Notes under the pieces: model-generated
What the model saw: only the letters and a program-made list of their open reading frames with translations
Database searches by the model: none
What the model was told of the DNA's origin: nothing
Made by a program: the position numbers and the translations under genes
Assembly (NCBI GenBank): GCA_042088665.1
Contig: JBELMB010000144.1
Coordinates: 1 to 13,428, forward strand
Origin: JBELMB01 sp042088665
Lineage (GTDB): Bacteria; Pseudomonadota; Alphaproteobacteria; Rhodobacterales; Rhodobacteraceae
Reading direction: 5' to 3'
DNA: 13,428 bases
Shown: positions 1 to 6,375 of the stretch, one piece after another
Position numbering within the stretch: the stretch's first letter is position 1
Layout of the letters: each line of letters starts with the position of its first letter

Positions 1-271
1 GCTCTGGCTCTGGTCCGCCCGCATCGACAATTCGCATGGTCTGCAGCGGCATCGCATGGGCCGCAAGCCTGTCCCAAAGACCGACGTTGTCGAGAAAGGC
101 CTGCGCCGGCTGCAAGAACGCTGTTGTCCGCAGGTCAGCGCCCGCCGCGTCACGTTCTGTGACAGGCGGGGCGGGATCCACGCAGAGCGTCTCGAAACCG
201 GCTGCGCCAAAGGCTGCCGCTGCAGCAAGGCCCGCGATGCCTCCACCTGACACGAGGATGTCATAGTCCAA
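1..271 (-). CDS. UbiH/UbiF/COQ6-family FAD-dependent hydroxylase, 5' part only (partial at window edge)
   Basis: The 90 visible codons open with a dinucleotide-binding beta-alpha-beta fold: hydrophobic strand DILVSGGG, then GGGIAG (GxGxxG, about residues 9-14), then an Ala-rich helix and an acidic residue (CVDP) ending the second strand. After this comes DLRTTAFLQPA, which matches the D-x-R-T-x-A segment of UbiH/UbiF/VisC hydroxylases. These flavoproteins hydroxylate the ring of ubiquinone precursors at the membrane. No in-frame ATG lies near the fold. The start is taken as TTG at 271-269, because a strong AAAGGAG Shine-Dalgarno sits 8 bases upstream and the protein then begins directly at the first strand (LDYDILV). 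The C-terminal substrate half is outside the window, so which ring position it modifies cannot be told. Other class A flavin monooxygenases share this N-terminus. Confidence 0.8.
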   Translation of the reverse strand, partial: MDYDILVSGGGIAGLAAAAAFGAAGFETLCVDPAPPVTERDAAGADLRTTAFLQPAQAFLDNVGLWDRLAAHAMPLQTMRIVDAGGPEPE

Positions 272-652
272 GGGCTTGTCTCCTTTCGCGCAAGATCTGC
301 ACCTGTTTATCGGGCGACCACCAAAGGGGCCATGCGCCCCGCGCATTTTCCCGTCAAGATCTGCCGACACATCAACAAAACCAACGCTGTGACCGTCGGC
401 CCCATTGCCGCTCCGATCAAGGGGCCGCCTTGCCCGACTGCCAAACTCATCGTCACATGGACCTTGGCACATGGGCAGGACCGAAACATTGCGCCCTGAG
501 GCGGCGTCGGCCAAAAGCGAGTGGTCAAGTCGTGTTTTGCGCTTTGTGTTATTCCTGATTGGATGAGAGGTAGGGGGCTGTCGCCTCTGAGACATGCGCG
601 AAATGACGCATATGAGTTACCCCTTTTCACGTCGGCTTCGGGAGGGGTACAA
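272..652. other. Intergenic region between divergent ubiH-like gene and GntR regulator
   Basis: About 380 bases without a gene I can support. It should hold the promoters of both divergent genes, but no convincing -35/-10 pair was found. A small hairpin (GGGGC/GCCCC, 326-340) lies near the flavoprotein end. A minus-strand reading frame ending at 307 could encode a 47-residue hydrophobic peptide from an ATG at 450, but it has no good ribosome-binding site. The right end carries a GGGAGGGG run (640-647) just before the operator palindrome. Confidence 0.5.
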
Positions 653-662
653 TGGTATACCA
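653..662. promoter_or_regulatory. Candidate GntR operator, perfect 10-bp palindrome TGGTATACCA
   Basis: TGGTATACCA reads the same on both strands and lies 28 bases before the preferred ATG of the GntR gene. GntR/FCD proteins usually bind short palindromes of the type (T)GGT-N-ACC(A), often containing GTATAC, next to their own gene. This is therefore the natural autoregulatory site, and it may also control the divergent flavoprotein gene. Its fit to the family is established knowledge; binding here is inferred. Confidence 0.5.
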
Positions 663-690
663 AAGCGTACAACGCCCTGAGGAGCGCCAG

Positions 691-1332
691 ATGTCTCAGT
701 CGAAACAGTCTCAGAAAGACGCGTATACCCTGATCCTTGAGGCGATCGATTCAGGCGTCTATCGGCCCGGCGACCGGCTGGTGGAGAGTGAGCTGGCGGA
801 ACGCTTTGGGGTGTCGCGTACGCCCATCCGGGAGGCGCTGCAACGGCTGGAAACCCAAAGCCTTTTGGCGCGGGACGGGCGGTCGCTGATCGTGGCCTCG
901 CTGGACCATGGTCAGATGGCGGAGCTATATGTCGTGCGCACCGAACTGGAGGGGCTGGCCGCCCGGCTCGCGGCGCGCCACGCCACCGCAGAAGAGATCC
1001 AGGTCTTGCGCGACATGGTGGTCGAGGACCGCGCGCTGCTGGATGATCCATCGGCGCTGGCGCGGGCCAATCGCCGGTTTCACAAGATGATCCATCTTGC
1101 TTCGCATAACCGGTTTTTGGTGAAACAACTGGACCTTGTGCACCGCTCCATGGCGCTTATGGCCACCACGTCGCTTGCGGCGCAGGGGCGGGGCGAGATC
1201 GCGCTGGCGGAACACCACGCCATCGTCGAGGCCATTGCCATTCGCGACGAGGACGCCGCCTATTCCGCCCTGCGTGACCACATCTCGGTGGCTTTTGTCA
1301 CCCGGCTGAAGCTGGATTCGCAGGAGACATAG
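691..1332 (+). CDS. GntR-family transcriptional regulator, FadR/FCD subfamily
   Basis: A 213-residue one-component repressor or activator. Residues about 8-72 form the winged helix-turn-helix, with the family signature ESELAERFGVSRTPIREAL. Residues about 78-205 form the all-helical FCD effector domain. FCD metal-site histidines are visible at H131 (FHKMI), H175 (AEHHAI) and H197 (LRDHIS). The usual aspartate four residues before the first histidine is Asn here (N127-R-R-F-H131). Such domains sense small carboxylic acids, often through a bound metal; the ligand cannot be read from sequence. Start choice: ATG 691 has TGAGGAG (678-684) 6 bases upstream. An in-frame ATG at 652 also has a purine-rich run upstream, but the 13 extra codons use GTA and CAA, which are atypical here, and would bury the operator palindrome in the gene. 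The downstream neighbour is convergent. Confidence 0.9.
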   Translation: MSQSKQSQKDAYTLILEAIDSGVYRPGDRLVESELAERFGVSRTPIREALQRLETQSLLARDGRSLIVASLDHGQMAELYVVRTELEGLAARLAARHATAEEIQVLRDMVVEDRALLDDPSALARANRRFHKMIHLASHNRFLVKQLDLVHRSMALMATTSLAAQGRGEIALAEHHAIVEAIAIRDEDAAYSALRDHISVAFVTRLKLDSQET

Positions 1333-1349
1333 AGCCACTGACATCACTG

Positions 1350-1371
1350 CGTCCCGGTGGTGCCCGGGACG
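1350..1371 (+). terminator. Hairpin downstream of GntR gene, possible terminator
   Basis: CGTCCCGG pairs perfectly with CCGGGACG around a 6-base loop, 17 bases after the GntR stop and between two convergent genes. No T-run follows on either strand, so it is either a weak or Rho-assisted terminator or a 3'-end stabilising stem. Confidence 0.4.
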
Positions 1372-1491
1372 TAGGTCCGGGGGCCTTGTGTCATGTCCTT
1401 GTATATGCAGCGTTATCGGGGTGGTTTCCGCGATTGGCCGGCGCTTTGGCGCGGGAGCCGTTGCTGAGCGGATGACAGGGAGATCCTGCGA

Positions 1492-3387
1492 TCAGGGCAG
1501 GGGCGCGTCAGGCGGGATATCGGCCGTGGGCGAATCCGGGGCCGATTTGCCGTGCATCGTCTTGTCCCAGTAAAAGGGCCGGAACGCGGTTTCCCAAAGC
1601 GCCTTGTAGACCGCCGCCGTCCCCAATGGGTAGTAGGCAAACAGCGTCGGCACCCAGTGGTACATCTGCCGATGTGGACTGCGCGCCAAGGCGGCAAGGC
1701 CGATCACCACTGAAATCGCCTCTGCCGAGAGAAAGACGGCCGTCAGGCCAAGGATCGCCGTGCGCGTCAGGTATGGATCCATCGGGTGGGGAAGGCCCGC
1801 GAGGATCAACCAGAATGACCAGAGCACCGGGGCCAGTGCAAATTGCAACAGGGTGGCCAGAAAGAGCGCCTGCATCCCGACAAAACGCCGCGTGCCCAGG
1901 TCGCGCCAAAGACGCAGGGGGTGGCGGCTGTGCACCCACCACGTGATGCCGTAGCCTTTCAGCCAGCGAGAACGTTGCTTGATCCAGGGCCAGAACCGGT
2001 TGTTGGCCTCTTCGCGCGTAACAGAGTTGATCAGTTCTGTCCGGTAGCCGTGCCGCGCCAGACGAATGCCCAGATCCGCATCCTCCGTCACGTTGTGCGC
2101 ATCCCAGCCGCACACATCCTCCACCGCGGCGCGACGGAAAAAGACCGTTGTGCCCCCCAGCGGAACAGCCAGTCCCATCCGTGACAGCCCGGGCAGAAGG
2201 ATGCGGAACCAGCTGGAATACTCGACGACAAAACACCGTGACATCCAATTGGCCCGCGGATTGTAGAAATCGAGAATGCCTTGCACGCAGCCCACCTCGG
2301 AGGGGGCTTTCTCGAAGTGAGAGACAACTTGATCGATCTGGTCCGGGGCAGGGGCGTCTTCGGCATCGTAGATCCCGACGATCTCCCCACGGGTGAAGCG
2401 GAACGCGTAGTTGAGCGCGCGCGGCTTGGTCGTAATCTCCCCCGGTGGGACGATGACGGTGCGCATCCATGGCGGCAGGTTGGTGCGCGCGAGCGTGGCG
2501 CGCGTCATCTCGTCCTCGGCCTCGAGCACCAACACGATATCGAGGAGCGTCTTTGGATAAGTGAGGCGTGACAGACGTTTGACCAGCGTTCTTGCGATGT
2601 TTTCTTCGCGGAACAGCGGCACCATGATCGATACCACCGGGGGCGTCTGCGGCAGAATGGCCTTTGGAGGCGGTTGGCGGCGCGGTGTTGCGACAAATGC
2701 TGTGAGCTTCAACCCTTGGGAGATTATCAAAGAGCCCATGGCCATCGTCAGCGCCGCTGCGAAGAACAGCCAAGGCACCCAGAACAAGAGCGCCACGCAG
2801 CACAGGCCCGCGACAATGGCGAGGCGCGTGGCCTTTGGGCCGGCGCTATTCATGTCGCGGCAGCTTTCGTCGTCAGGCACCCAGCGTTCCGCTGCAAAGG
2901 CCAGCGCCGCTCCGTGCTGGTCGGCGATTTCCGCGTGGATCTCATTCTCAAGCGCGAGGGCCATCATCACGGGACCGAGGTCCAGCGGCAGATCCTGCAG
3001 CAGTGCCTCGAACCGATCAGGGCGTGCGGTGGCCAGAACCAGCGTATCACCGAGGCGAATCCACGGCAGCACACCGTGGCGCAGGCAGAAATCGGCTGGC
3101 AGGAGATGCGCAAGACCTGGATCCGGCGGGGTTGTCGCGCGCCGCAAGGGCATCGCGCCATAGTGTTGCGCCTGCGCGCTGAGCACGTCCTCGCGGGAGG
3201 CCAGCGCCTCTGCCGCGACAACCTGTGCAAGGGGTTGATCAAGGCGCGAGGCCTCTGCCATCGCGCCCAGCATGGTGCGCGGGGCACATGTGCCATTCTC
3301 CATGAGGATATGGCTGACGGGTTGGCCGCGCGGGCCACGTGACTGCGCCAGCGTGGCTTCGACCAGGTTGAGGCGCGGATTTGTCAT
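1492..3387 (-). CDS. Membrane family-2 glycosyltransferase with N-terminal MshEN/GspE-N-like domain
   Basis: A 631-residue processive-type glycosyltransferase. Residues about 20-165 resemble the N-terminal domain of type II secretion ATPase GspE/MshE: two helical repeats (PVSHILMENG... and PLAQVVAAEALASREDVLSA), then LPADFCLRHGVLPW and LGDTLVLATARP. A hydrophobic hairpin (about 187-232) precedes the GT-A domain, which begins VVSIMVPLFREEN (251-263). Catalytic motifs are DAED (341-344), TED (434-436) and QRSRW (471-475), the D,D,QxxRW set of cellulose and hyaluronan synthase relatives. Three membrane segments follow (about 504-530, 541-567, 578-598). Such enzymes polymerise and export sugars from UDP-sugar donors at the inner membrane; the product cannot be predicted. 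MshEN domains bind c-di-GMP in MshE, and NfrB carries one fused to a glycosyltransferase, so gating by c-di-GMP is plausible, though the repeats here are degenerate. The gene appears monocistronic. Confidence 0.9.
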   Translation of the reverse strand: MTNPRLNLVEATLAQSRGPRGQPVSHILMENGTCAPRTMLGAMAEASRLDQPLAQVVAAEALASREDVLSAQAQHYGAMPLRRATTPPDPGLAHLLPADFCLRHGVLPWIRLGDTLVLATARPDRFEALLQDLPLDLGPVMMALALENEIHAEIADQHGAALAFAAERWVPDDESCRDMNSAGPKATRLAIVAGLCCVALLFWVPWLFFAAALTMAMGSLIISQGLKLTAFVATPRRQPPPKAILPQTPPVVSIMVPLFREENIARTLVKRLSRLTYPKTLLDIVLVLEAEDEMTRATLARTNLPPWMRTVIVPPGEITTKPRALNYAFRFTRGEIVGIYDAEDAPAPDQIDQVVSHFEKAPSEVGCVQGILDFYNPRANWMSRCFVVEYSSWFRILLPGLSRMGLAVPLGGTTVFFRRAAVEDVCGWDAHNVTEDADLGIRLARHGYRTELINSVTREEANNRFWPWIKQRSRWLKGYGITWWVHSRHPLRLWRDLGTRRFVGMQALFLATLLQFALAPVLWSFWLILAGLPHPMDPYLTRTAILGLTAVFLSAEAISVVIGLAALARSPHRQMYHWVPTLFAYYPLGTAAVYKALWETAFRPFYWDKTMHGKSAPDSPTADIPPDAPLP

Positions 3388-3430
3388 CTCGGGTCCAGCT
3401 ACTGCTGACCAGAGTTTCGCACCCGGGGAT

Positions 3431-3445
3431 TTAAGATCCGGTTAA
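3431..3445 (-). promoter_or_regulatory. CtrA-type binding site, perfect TTAA-N7-TTAA
   Basis: On the minus strand the sequence TTAACCGGATCTTAA is an exact match to the CtrA consensus TTAA-N7-TTAA, with CC after the first half as often seen. It lies 44-58 bases upstream of the glycosyltransferase ATG, a normal promoter-proximal position. CtrA is the alphaproteobacterial response regulator that in Rhodobacterales controls motility, surface properties and gene transfer agents. Regulation of this gene by CtrA is inference from one site. Confidence 0.55.
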
Positions 3446-3471
3446 CTGCATTTGTTGAAAAACACATAAAA

Positions 3472-3494
3472 TAACCATTCTAATTAGATGGTTA
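3472..3494 (-). terminator. AT-rich inverted repeat after carA, possible terminator
   Basis: TAACCAT and ATGGTTA form 7-bp arms around a 9-base spacer containing CTAATTAG. On the minus strand the stem lies 20 bases past the carA stop and is followed by TTTTATGTGTTTTT, so it can act as a weak intrinsic terminator. The minus-strand left arm also reads TTAACCAT, which resembles a CtrA half-site, so an operator role for the next gene is an alternative. Confidence 0.4.
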
Positions 3495-3514
3495 ATGGAT
3501 GTTCCTCACAGGCA

Positions 3515-4675
3515 TTAGACCATGGTCGTAGAGGCCATGCTCGCGGCAAAGCGTTCAAACAAGTAAAAGCTGTCTTGCGGGCCGGGGCTCGCCTCTGGGT
3601 GGTGTTGAACGCTGAACACGGGGCGATCCTTGACCCGGATTCCACAGTTCGATCCGTCAAACAGCGAGACATGGGTTTCCAGAACGCTTTCGGGCAGGGA
3701 CTGGCTGTCGACGGCAAAACCATGATTCATCGATGTGATCTCGACCTTGCCGGTGTCCATGTCCTTGACCGGATGATTGGCGCCGTGGTGGCCGTGGTTC
3801 ATCTTGATCGTGCGGGCGCCGAGCGCCAGCGCCAGCATCTGGTGACCAAGGCAGATGCCAAAGATTGGCAGGTTGGTCTTGTCGAGCAGGCTGCTGATCA
3901 TCGGCACCGCATAGGCACCGGTGGCCGCGGGATCGCCCGGACCATTCGACAGGAAGATGCCATCGGGACGATGGGCCATCACGTCTTCGAAGGTCGCCGT
4001 GGCGGGCAGGACCGTGACGTCGCATCCGGCGGAGGCCAGACAGCGCAGGATATTGCGCTTTGCGCCGTAGTCGAGTGCCACGACCTTGTGTTGCGCGTCG
4101 GTCTGGCGCTGGTAGCCGTCGGGCCAGGCCCAACGCATTTCATCCCAGCGGTAGCTTTGCGCGCAGGTGACATCGCGCGCGAGGTCGAGCCCCTCGAGCC
4201 CCGGAAAGGCGCGGGCTGCCGCGACGAGCGCCTCGATGTCAAAGCGGCCTTCGGGGTCATGCGCGAGGGCCACATGCGGGGCACCCTGCTGGCGAATGGC
4301 CCGTGTCAGGCGCCGTGTATCGATGCCGCCGATGGCGATGCGCCCGCGGGTGGCCAGCCAATCGGAAAGCTCTGACGCGGCGCGCCAGTTGGCGGCCTGC
4401 GTGGGCATCCATTTCACCACCATGCCTGCCGCAACCGGATCGCTTGTTTCGTCATCTTCGGGGTTCACGCCCACATTGCCGATATGGGGGAAGGTGAAGG
4501 TGACGACTTGGCCCGCATAAGACGGATCGGTCATGATTTCCTGATAGCCGGTCATCGCTGTGTTGAAGCAAAGTTCCGCTGTGCATTGCCCGGTTGCGCC
4601 AAAGCCCTGCCCGTAAAACAGCGTGCCATCGGCGAGCGCAAGACAGGCGGTGGGTTTGGGGGAAGCAGCAGGCAT
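3515..4675 (-). CDS. carA: Carbamoyl-phosphate synthase small (glutaminase) subunit
   Basis: A 386-residue protein, the usual CarA length. It hydrolyses glutamine and channels ammonia to CarB, which makes carbamoyl phosphate for arginine and pyrimidine synthesis in the cytoplasm. The N-terminal CPSase small-chain domain (about 8-150) contains FNTAMTGYQEIMTDPSY and GIDTRRLTRAIR. The C-terminal class I glutamine amidotransferase domain (about 195-375) has the full triad: nucleophile C275 in GICLGHQ, and H359 and E361 in HHPEASPGP. SNGPGDP supplies the oxyanion-side motif. The ATG at 4675 is preferred because GGAG lies 8 bases upstream and a promoter overlaps the longer reading frame, which could otherwise extend about 20 codons. 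carB is not in the window, which is common in this order. The gene is transcribed divergently from yqeY. Confidence 0.98.
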   Translation of the reverse strand: MPAASPKPTACLALADGTLFYGQGFGATGQCTAELCFNTAMTGYQEIMTDPSYAGQVVTFTFPHIGNVGVNPEDDETSDPVAAGMVVKWMPTQAANWRAASELSDWLATRGRIAIGGIDTRRLTRAIRQQGAPHVALAHDPEGRFDIEALVAAARAFPGLEGLDLARDVTCAQSYRWDEMRWAWPDGYQRQTDAQHKVVALDYGAKRNILRCLASAGCDVTVLPATATFEDVMAHRPDGIFLSNGPGDPAATGAYAVPMISSLLDKTNLPIFGICLGHQMLALALGARTIKMNHGHHGANHPVKDMDTGKVEITSMNHGFAVDSQSLPESVLETHVSLFDGSNCGIRVKDRPVFSVQHHPEASPGPQDSFYLFERFAASMASTTMV

Positions 4676-4706
4676 GAGCAGATCTCCGGAGCGGCAAATT
4701 TGGCGG

Positions 4707-4735
4707 ACACTAATCCGGGGGTCGGCGCGGGTCAA
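4707..4735 (-). promoter_or_regulatory. carA promoter, TTGACC-N17-TAGTGT
   Basis: On the minus strand a -35 TTGACC and a -10 TAGTGT are separated by exactly 17 bases. Initiation would fall near 4700, leaving a leader of about 25 bases that includes the Shine-Dalgarno. The position rules out the longer upstream start for carA. Confidence 0.55.
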
Positions 4736-4748
4736 GCCCTGTGCAGGT

Positions 4749-4771
4749 ATTGATTGTTGTTTTAAATCAAT
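4749..4771. repeat. AT-rich inverted repeat between the carA and yqeY promoters
   Basis: ATTGATT and AATCAAT form 7-bp perfect arms with a 9-base spacer, centred at 4760. The repeat sits between the two divergent -35 elements (4735 and 4785). Its half-sites look FNR-like (TTGAT/ATCAA), but the spacing is 11 and not 4, so it is not an FNR box. A shared operator or a bent upstream element is possible. Confidence 0.4.
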
Positions 4772-4784
4772 GAGTTAATGCCGG

Positions 4785-4813
4785 TTGCGCGGCGCTGCAG
4801 CATGGGGTAGTGT
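4785..4813 (+). promoter_or_regulatory. Candidate yqeY promoter, TTGCGC-N17-TAGTGT
   Basis: A -35-like TTGCGC and a -10 TAGTGT are 17 bases apart, with the -10 identical to that of the divergent carA promoter. Start of transcription would be near 4820, about 30 bases before the ATG. The -35 is a weaker match, so confidence is modest. Confidence 0.35.
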
Positions 4814-4849
4814 CGGTGGTCATGGAATGAGAACCGAGGATGAGGGCTC

Positions 4850-5311
4850 ATGGAATTGCGCGCAAGGGTCACGACGGCCGTAAAAGAGGCGATGAAGGCA
4901 AAGGCGACGGAGCGTCTCTCAACTCTGCGGCTGATCAATGCCGCGATCAAGGACCGCGACATTGCCGCCCGGGGCGAGGGCAACGACCAGGGCGTGGATG
5001 AGACCGAAGTGCTTGCGATCCTTGGAAAGATGGTCAAACAGCGCCGCGAGAGCGCCAAGACCTATGAGGAAGGCGGGCGGCTTGACCTTGCCGAACGCGA
5101 GTTGGCGGAGATCGTGGTGATCGAAGGGTTTCTGCCGCGCGCGCTGTCTGACAAGGAAGTCGCGTCTGCCGTCGACGCGGCGGTGGCCGAAGTCGGGGCG
5201 GATTCGATCCGGGACATGGGGCGCGTCATGGGCGTGCTGAAGGGCAAGTACACCGGTCAGATGGATTTTGGCGCTGTCGGACCGATGGTGAAGCAACGTC
5301 TTTCGGCTTGA
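4850..5311 (+). CDS. GatB/YqeY domain protein
   Basis: A 153-residue protein spanning the whole GatB/YqeY family. It begins with a helical segment (ELRARVTTAVKEAMKAKATERLSTLRLINAAIKD), then has the conserved EVLAILGKMVKQRRESAKTYEEGGR, and ends with the tRNA-amidotransferase-like tail (DMGRVMGVLKGKYTGQMDFGAVGPMVKQRL). The domain matches the C-terminal tail of GatB, the amidotransferase that makes Gln-tRNA(Gln) or Asn-tRNA(Asn). The free-standing protein is thought to contact tRNA, but its role is unsettled. The ATG has GAGGG 4 bases upstream. Divergence from carA is a pattern I recall from alphaproteobacteria; it gives no functional clue on its own. The next gene is convergent and separated by a GC-rich hairpin. 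Confidence 0.92.
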   Translation: MELRARVTTAVKEAMKAKATERLSTLRLINAAIKDRDIAARGEGNDQGVDETEVLAILGKMVKQRRESAKTYEEGGRLDLAERELAEIVVIEGFLPRALSDKEVASAVDAAVAEVGADSIRDMGRVMGVLKGKYTGQMDFGAVGPMVKQRLSA

Positions 5312-5351
5312 TCCCGGCCTGACCCCGGTCGCGTTCTGAAGGCGAAGACGG

Positions 5352-5371
5352 GCGCGGGGTCAACCCCGCGC
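5352..5371. terminator. Strong GC hairpin between convergent genes, possible bidirectional terminator
   Basis: GCGCGGGG and CCCCGCGC pair perfectly around the 4-base loop TCAA. The stem sits between the yqeY stop (5311) and the stop of the convergent transferase (5392). Neither strand has a T-run after it, so termination would be inefficient or Rho-dependent. Confidence 0.45.
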
Positions 5372-5391
5372 TACACCCTGTTGCGCGGCTT

Positions 5392-6375
5392 CTAGCGCAC
5401 TGTCGCCTGCACGGCGGATGGGGTGGCGTCCTCCGAAGGGGGTGAGGGCGGTGCCTCTGGTCCGACATCGGGCGGAGGGAAGCCCGCGGCGATACTGGCC
5501 AGGGCTTCGGGATCATCGATGCGAAAGCGTTCCACGAACCGCGTCTTGAAACTGACACGTCCGCGCCGCGCACCGAAGTTTTCGCCGTGGTTCAGCACGT
5601 AGAGCACGCAAGGCTGAGACAGCGCTGCCAGAGGGCGCCCGGCGAGCGCAGCAAGGTAGGGGAACATGCGGTGTTCGTGCTGGGTCATCGCTTCCAGAAA
5701 GCCCGCGGATTGCGGAATGTCCGGGTCGTGCGCCAAGGCGGCACAGGATCCGCAGAGCTTCCAGAAGGGTTTGCGCAGCGGCTGGCGCAGGCTGGGCGCA
5801 TCCGCCAGAGCGATCACACCAGTTGCATCATCCATCACGAAGCCGGACTCGACCAGATAGCCCCCGGGGGCCTGCCGGCGCAGCATTTCCTTGACGACCC
5901 CTTGTCGCAGCAGGTCGTCGGCGTCGAAGCTCATGATGTAGCAGGGGCCGGTGGGCTGTCGTTCGATGTGCGCGTAAAGCGCGGAGAGCTTGCGCCATTT
6001 GTCGTTGCCCGGAGTCGGATCGGAAAACGGCAGGTATTGGATCCGGCTGTCGTCTGGCAGATCCGGGCGGTGCTGGCAGCAGATGACGGCTTGCCAGTTC
6101 GGGTCGTCCTGCACCTGAAGGCATTTCAACGTGGCGCTCAGGCGTGTGCAGACGGCCTGCCAGTCGCCAACATTGTCCGGTCCCACGAGGGGGATCAGGA
6201 AGATCACCTGTTTGCGCAGGGGCGGGACGCGATTGCCAAGCGCGGTGCGCAGGGTCAGGGCGGCGGCCTCTGATGGCACAGGGGTCAGGCGGTCGACAAG
6301 GTCGTCGCGTCCCATACGCGCGGCGAGGCGCAAAGCGGTGCGATGCCATTTGGGAGTTGCCGGTGCCTGCGCCAT
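5392..6375 (-). CDS. GT-A-like glycosyltransferase, resembling the putative rhamnosyl transferase family
   Basis: A 327-residue soluble protein with no signal peptide or membrane segment. After about 50 variable residues the core starts with a strand KQVIFLIPLVGP. It continues with WQAVICCQHRPDLP, DKWRKLSALYAHI (about 125-137), and IMSFDADDLL, where D151-A-D-D154 is the probable DxD metal/nucleotide-sugar motif. The order of hydrophobic strand, K-W/R helix and DADD fits a family-2-like GT-A fold, most like proteins named putative rhamnosyl transferase. Donor and acceptor are unknown. The C-terminus (PPDVGPEAPPSPPSE) is a Pro-rich disordered tail. Its ATG shares one base with the stop of the DUF2244 gene (TGATG), so the two are translationally coupled. 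The family call rests on motif memory, not alignment. Confidence 0.72.
   Translation of the reverse strand: MAQAPATPKWHRTALRLAARMGRDDLVDRLTPVPSEAAALTLRTALGNRVPPLRKQVIFLIPLVGPDNVGDWQAVCTRLSATLKCLQVQDDPNWQAVICCQHRPDLPDDSRIQYLPFSDPTPGNDKWRKLSALYAHIERQPTGPCYIMSFDADDLLRQGVVKEMLRRQAPGGYLVESGFVMDDATGVIALADAPSLRQPLRKPFWKLCGSCAALAHDPDIPQSAGFLEAMTQHEHRMFPYLAALAGRPLAALSQPCVLYVLNHGENFGARRGRVSFKTRFVERFRIDDPEALASIAAGFPPPDVGPEAPPSPPSEDATPSAVQATVR

Noticed and set aside
307..450. Minus-strand 47-residue hydrophobic frame upstream of the UbiH-like gene
   Set aside because: It has moderate GC bias at third positions and one hydrophobic stretch, but no ribosome-binding site and no recognisable family. It remains a possibility only, and Ribo-seq would decide.
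3488..4375. 295-residue plus-strand frame opposite carA
   Set aside because: It is the antisense shadow of the fully conserved carA coding sequence, with no family resemblance.
4749..4771. FNR box between carA and yqeY
   Set aside because: The half-sites TTGAT and ATCAA are present but 11 bases apart where 4 are required, so it is kept only as a generic inverted repeat.
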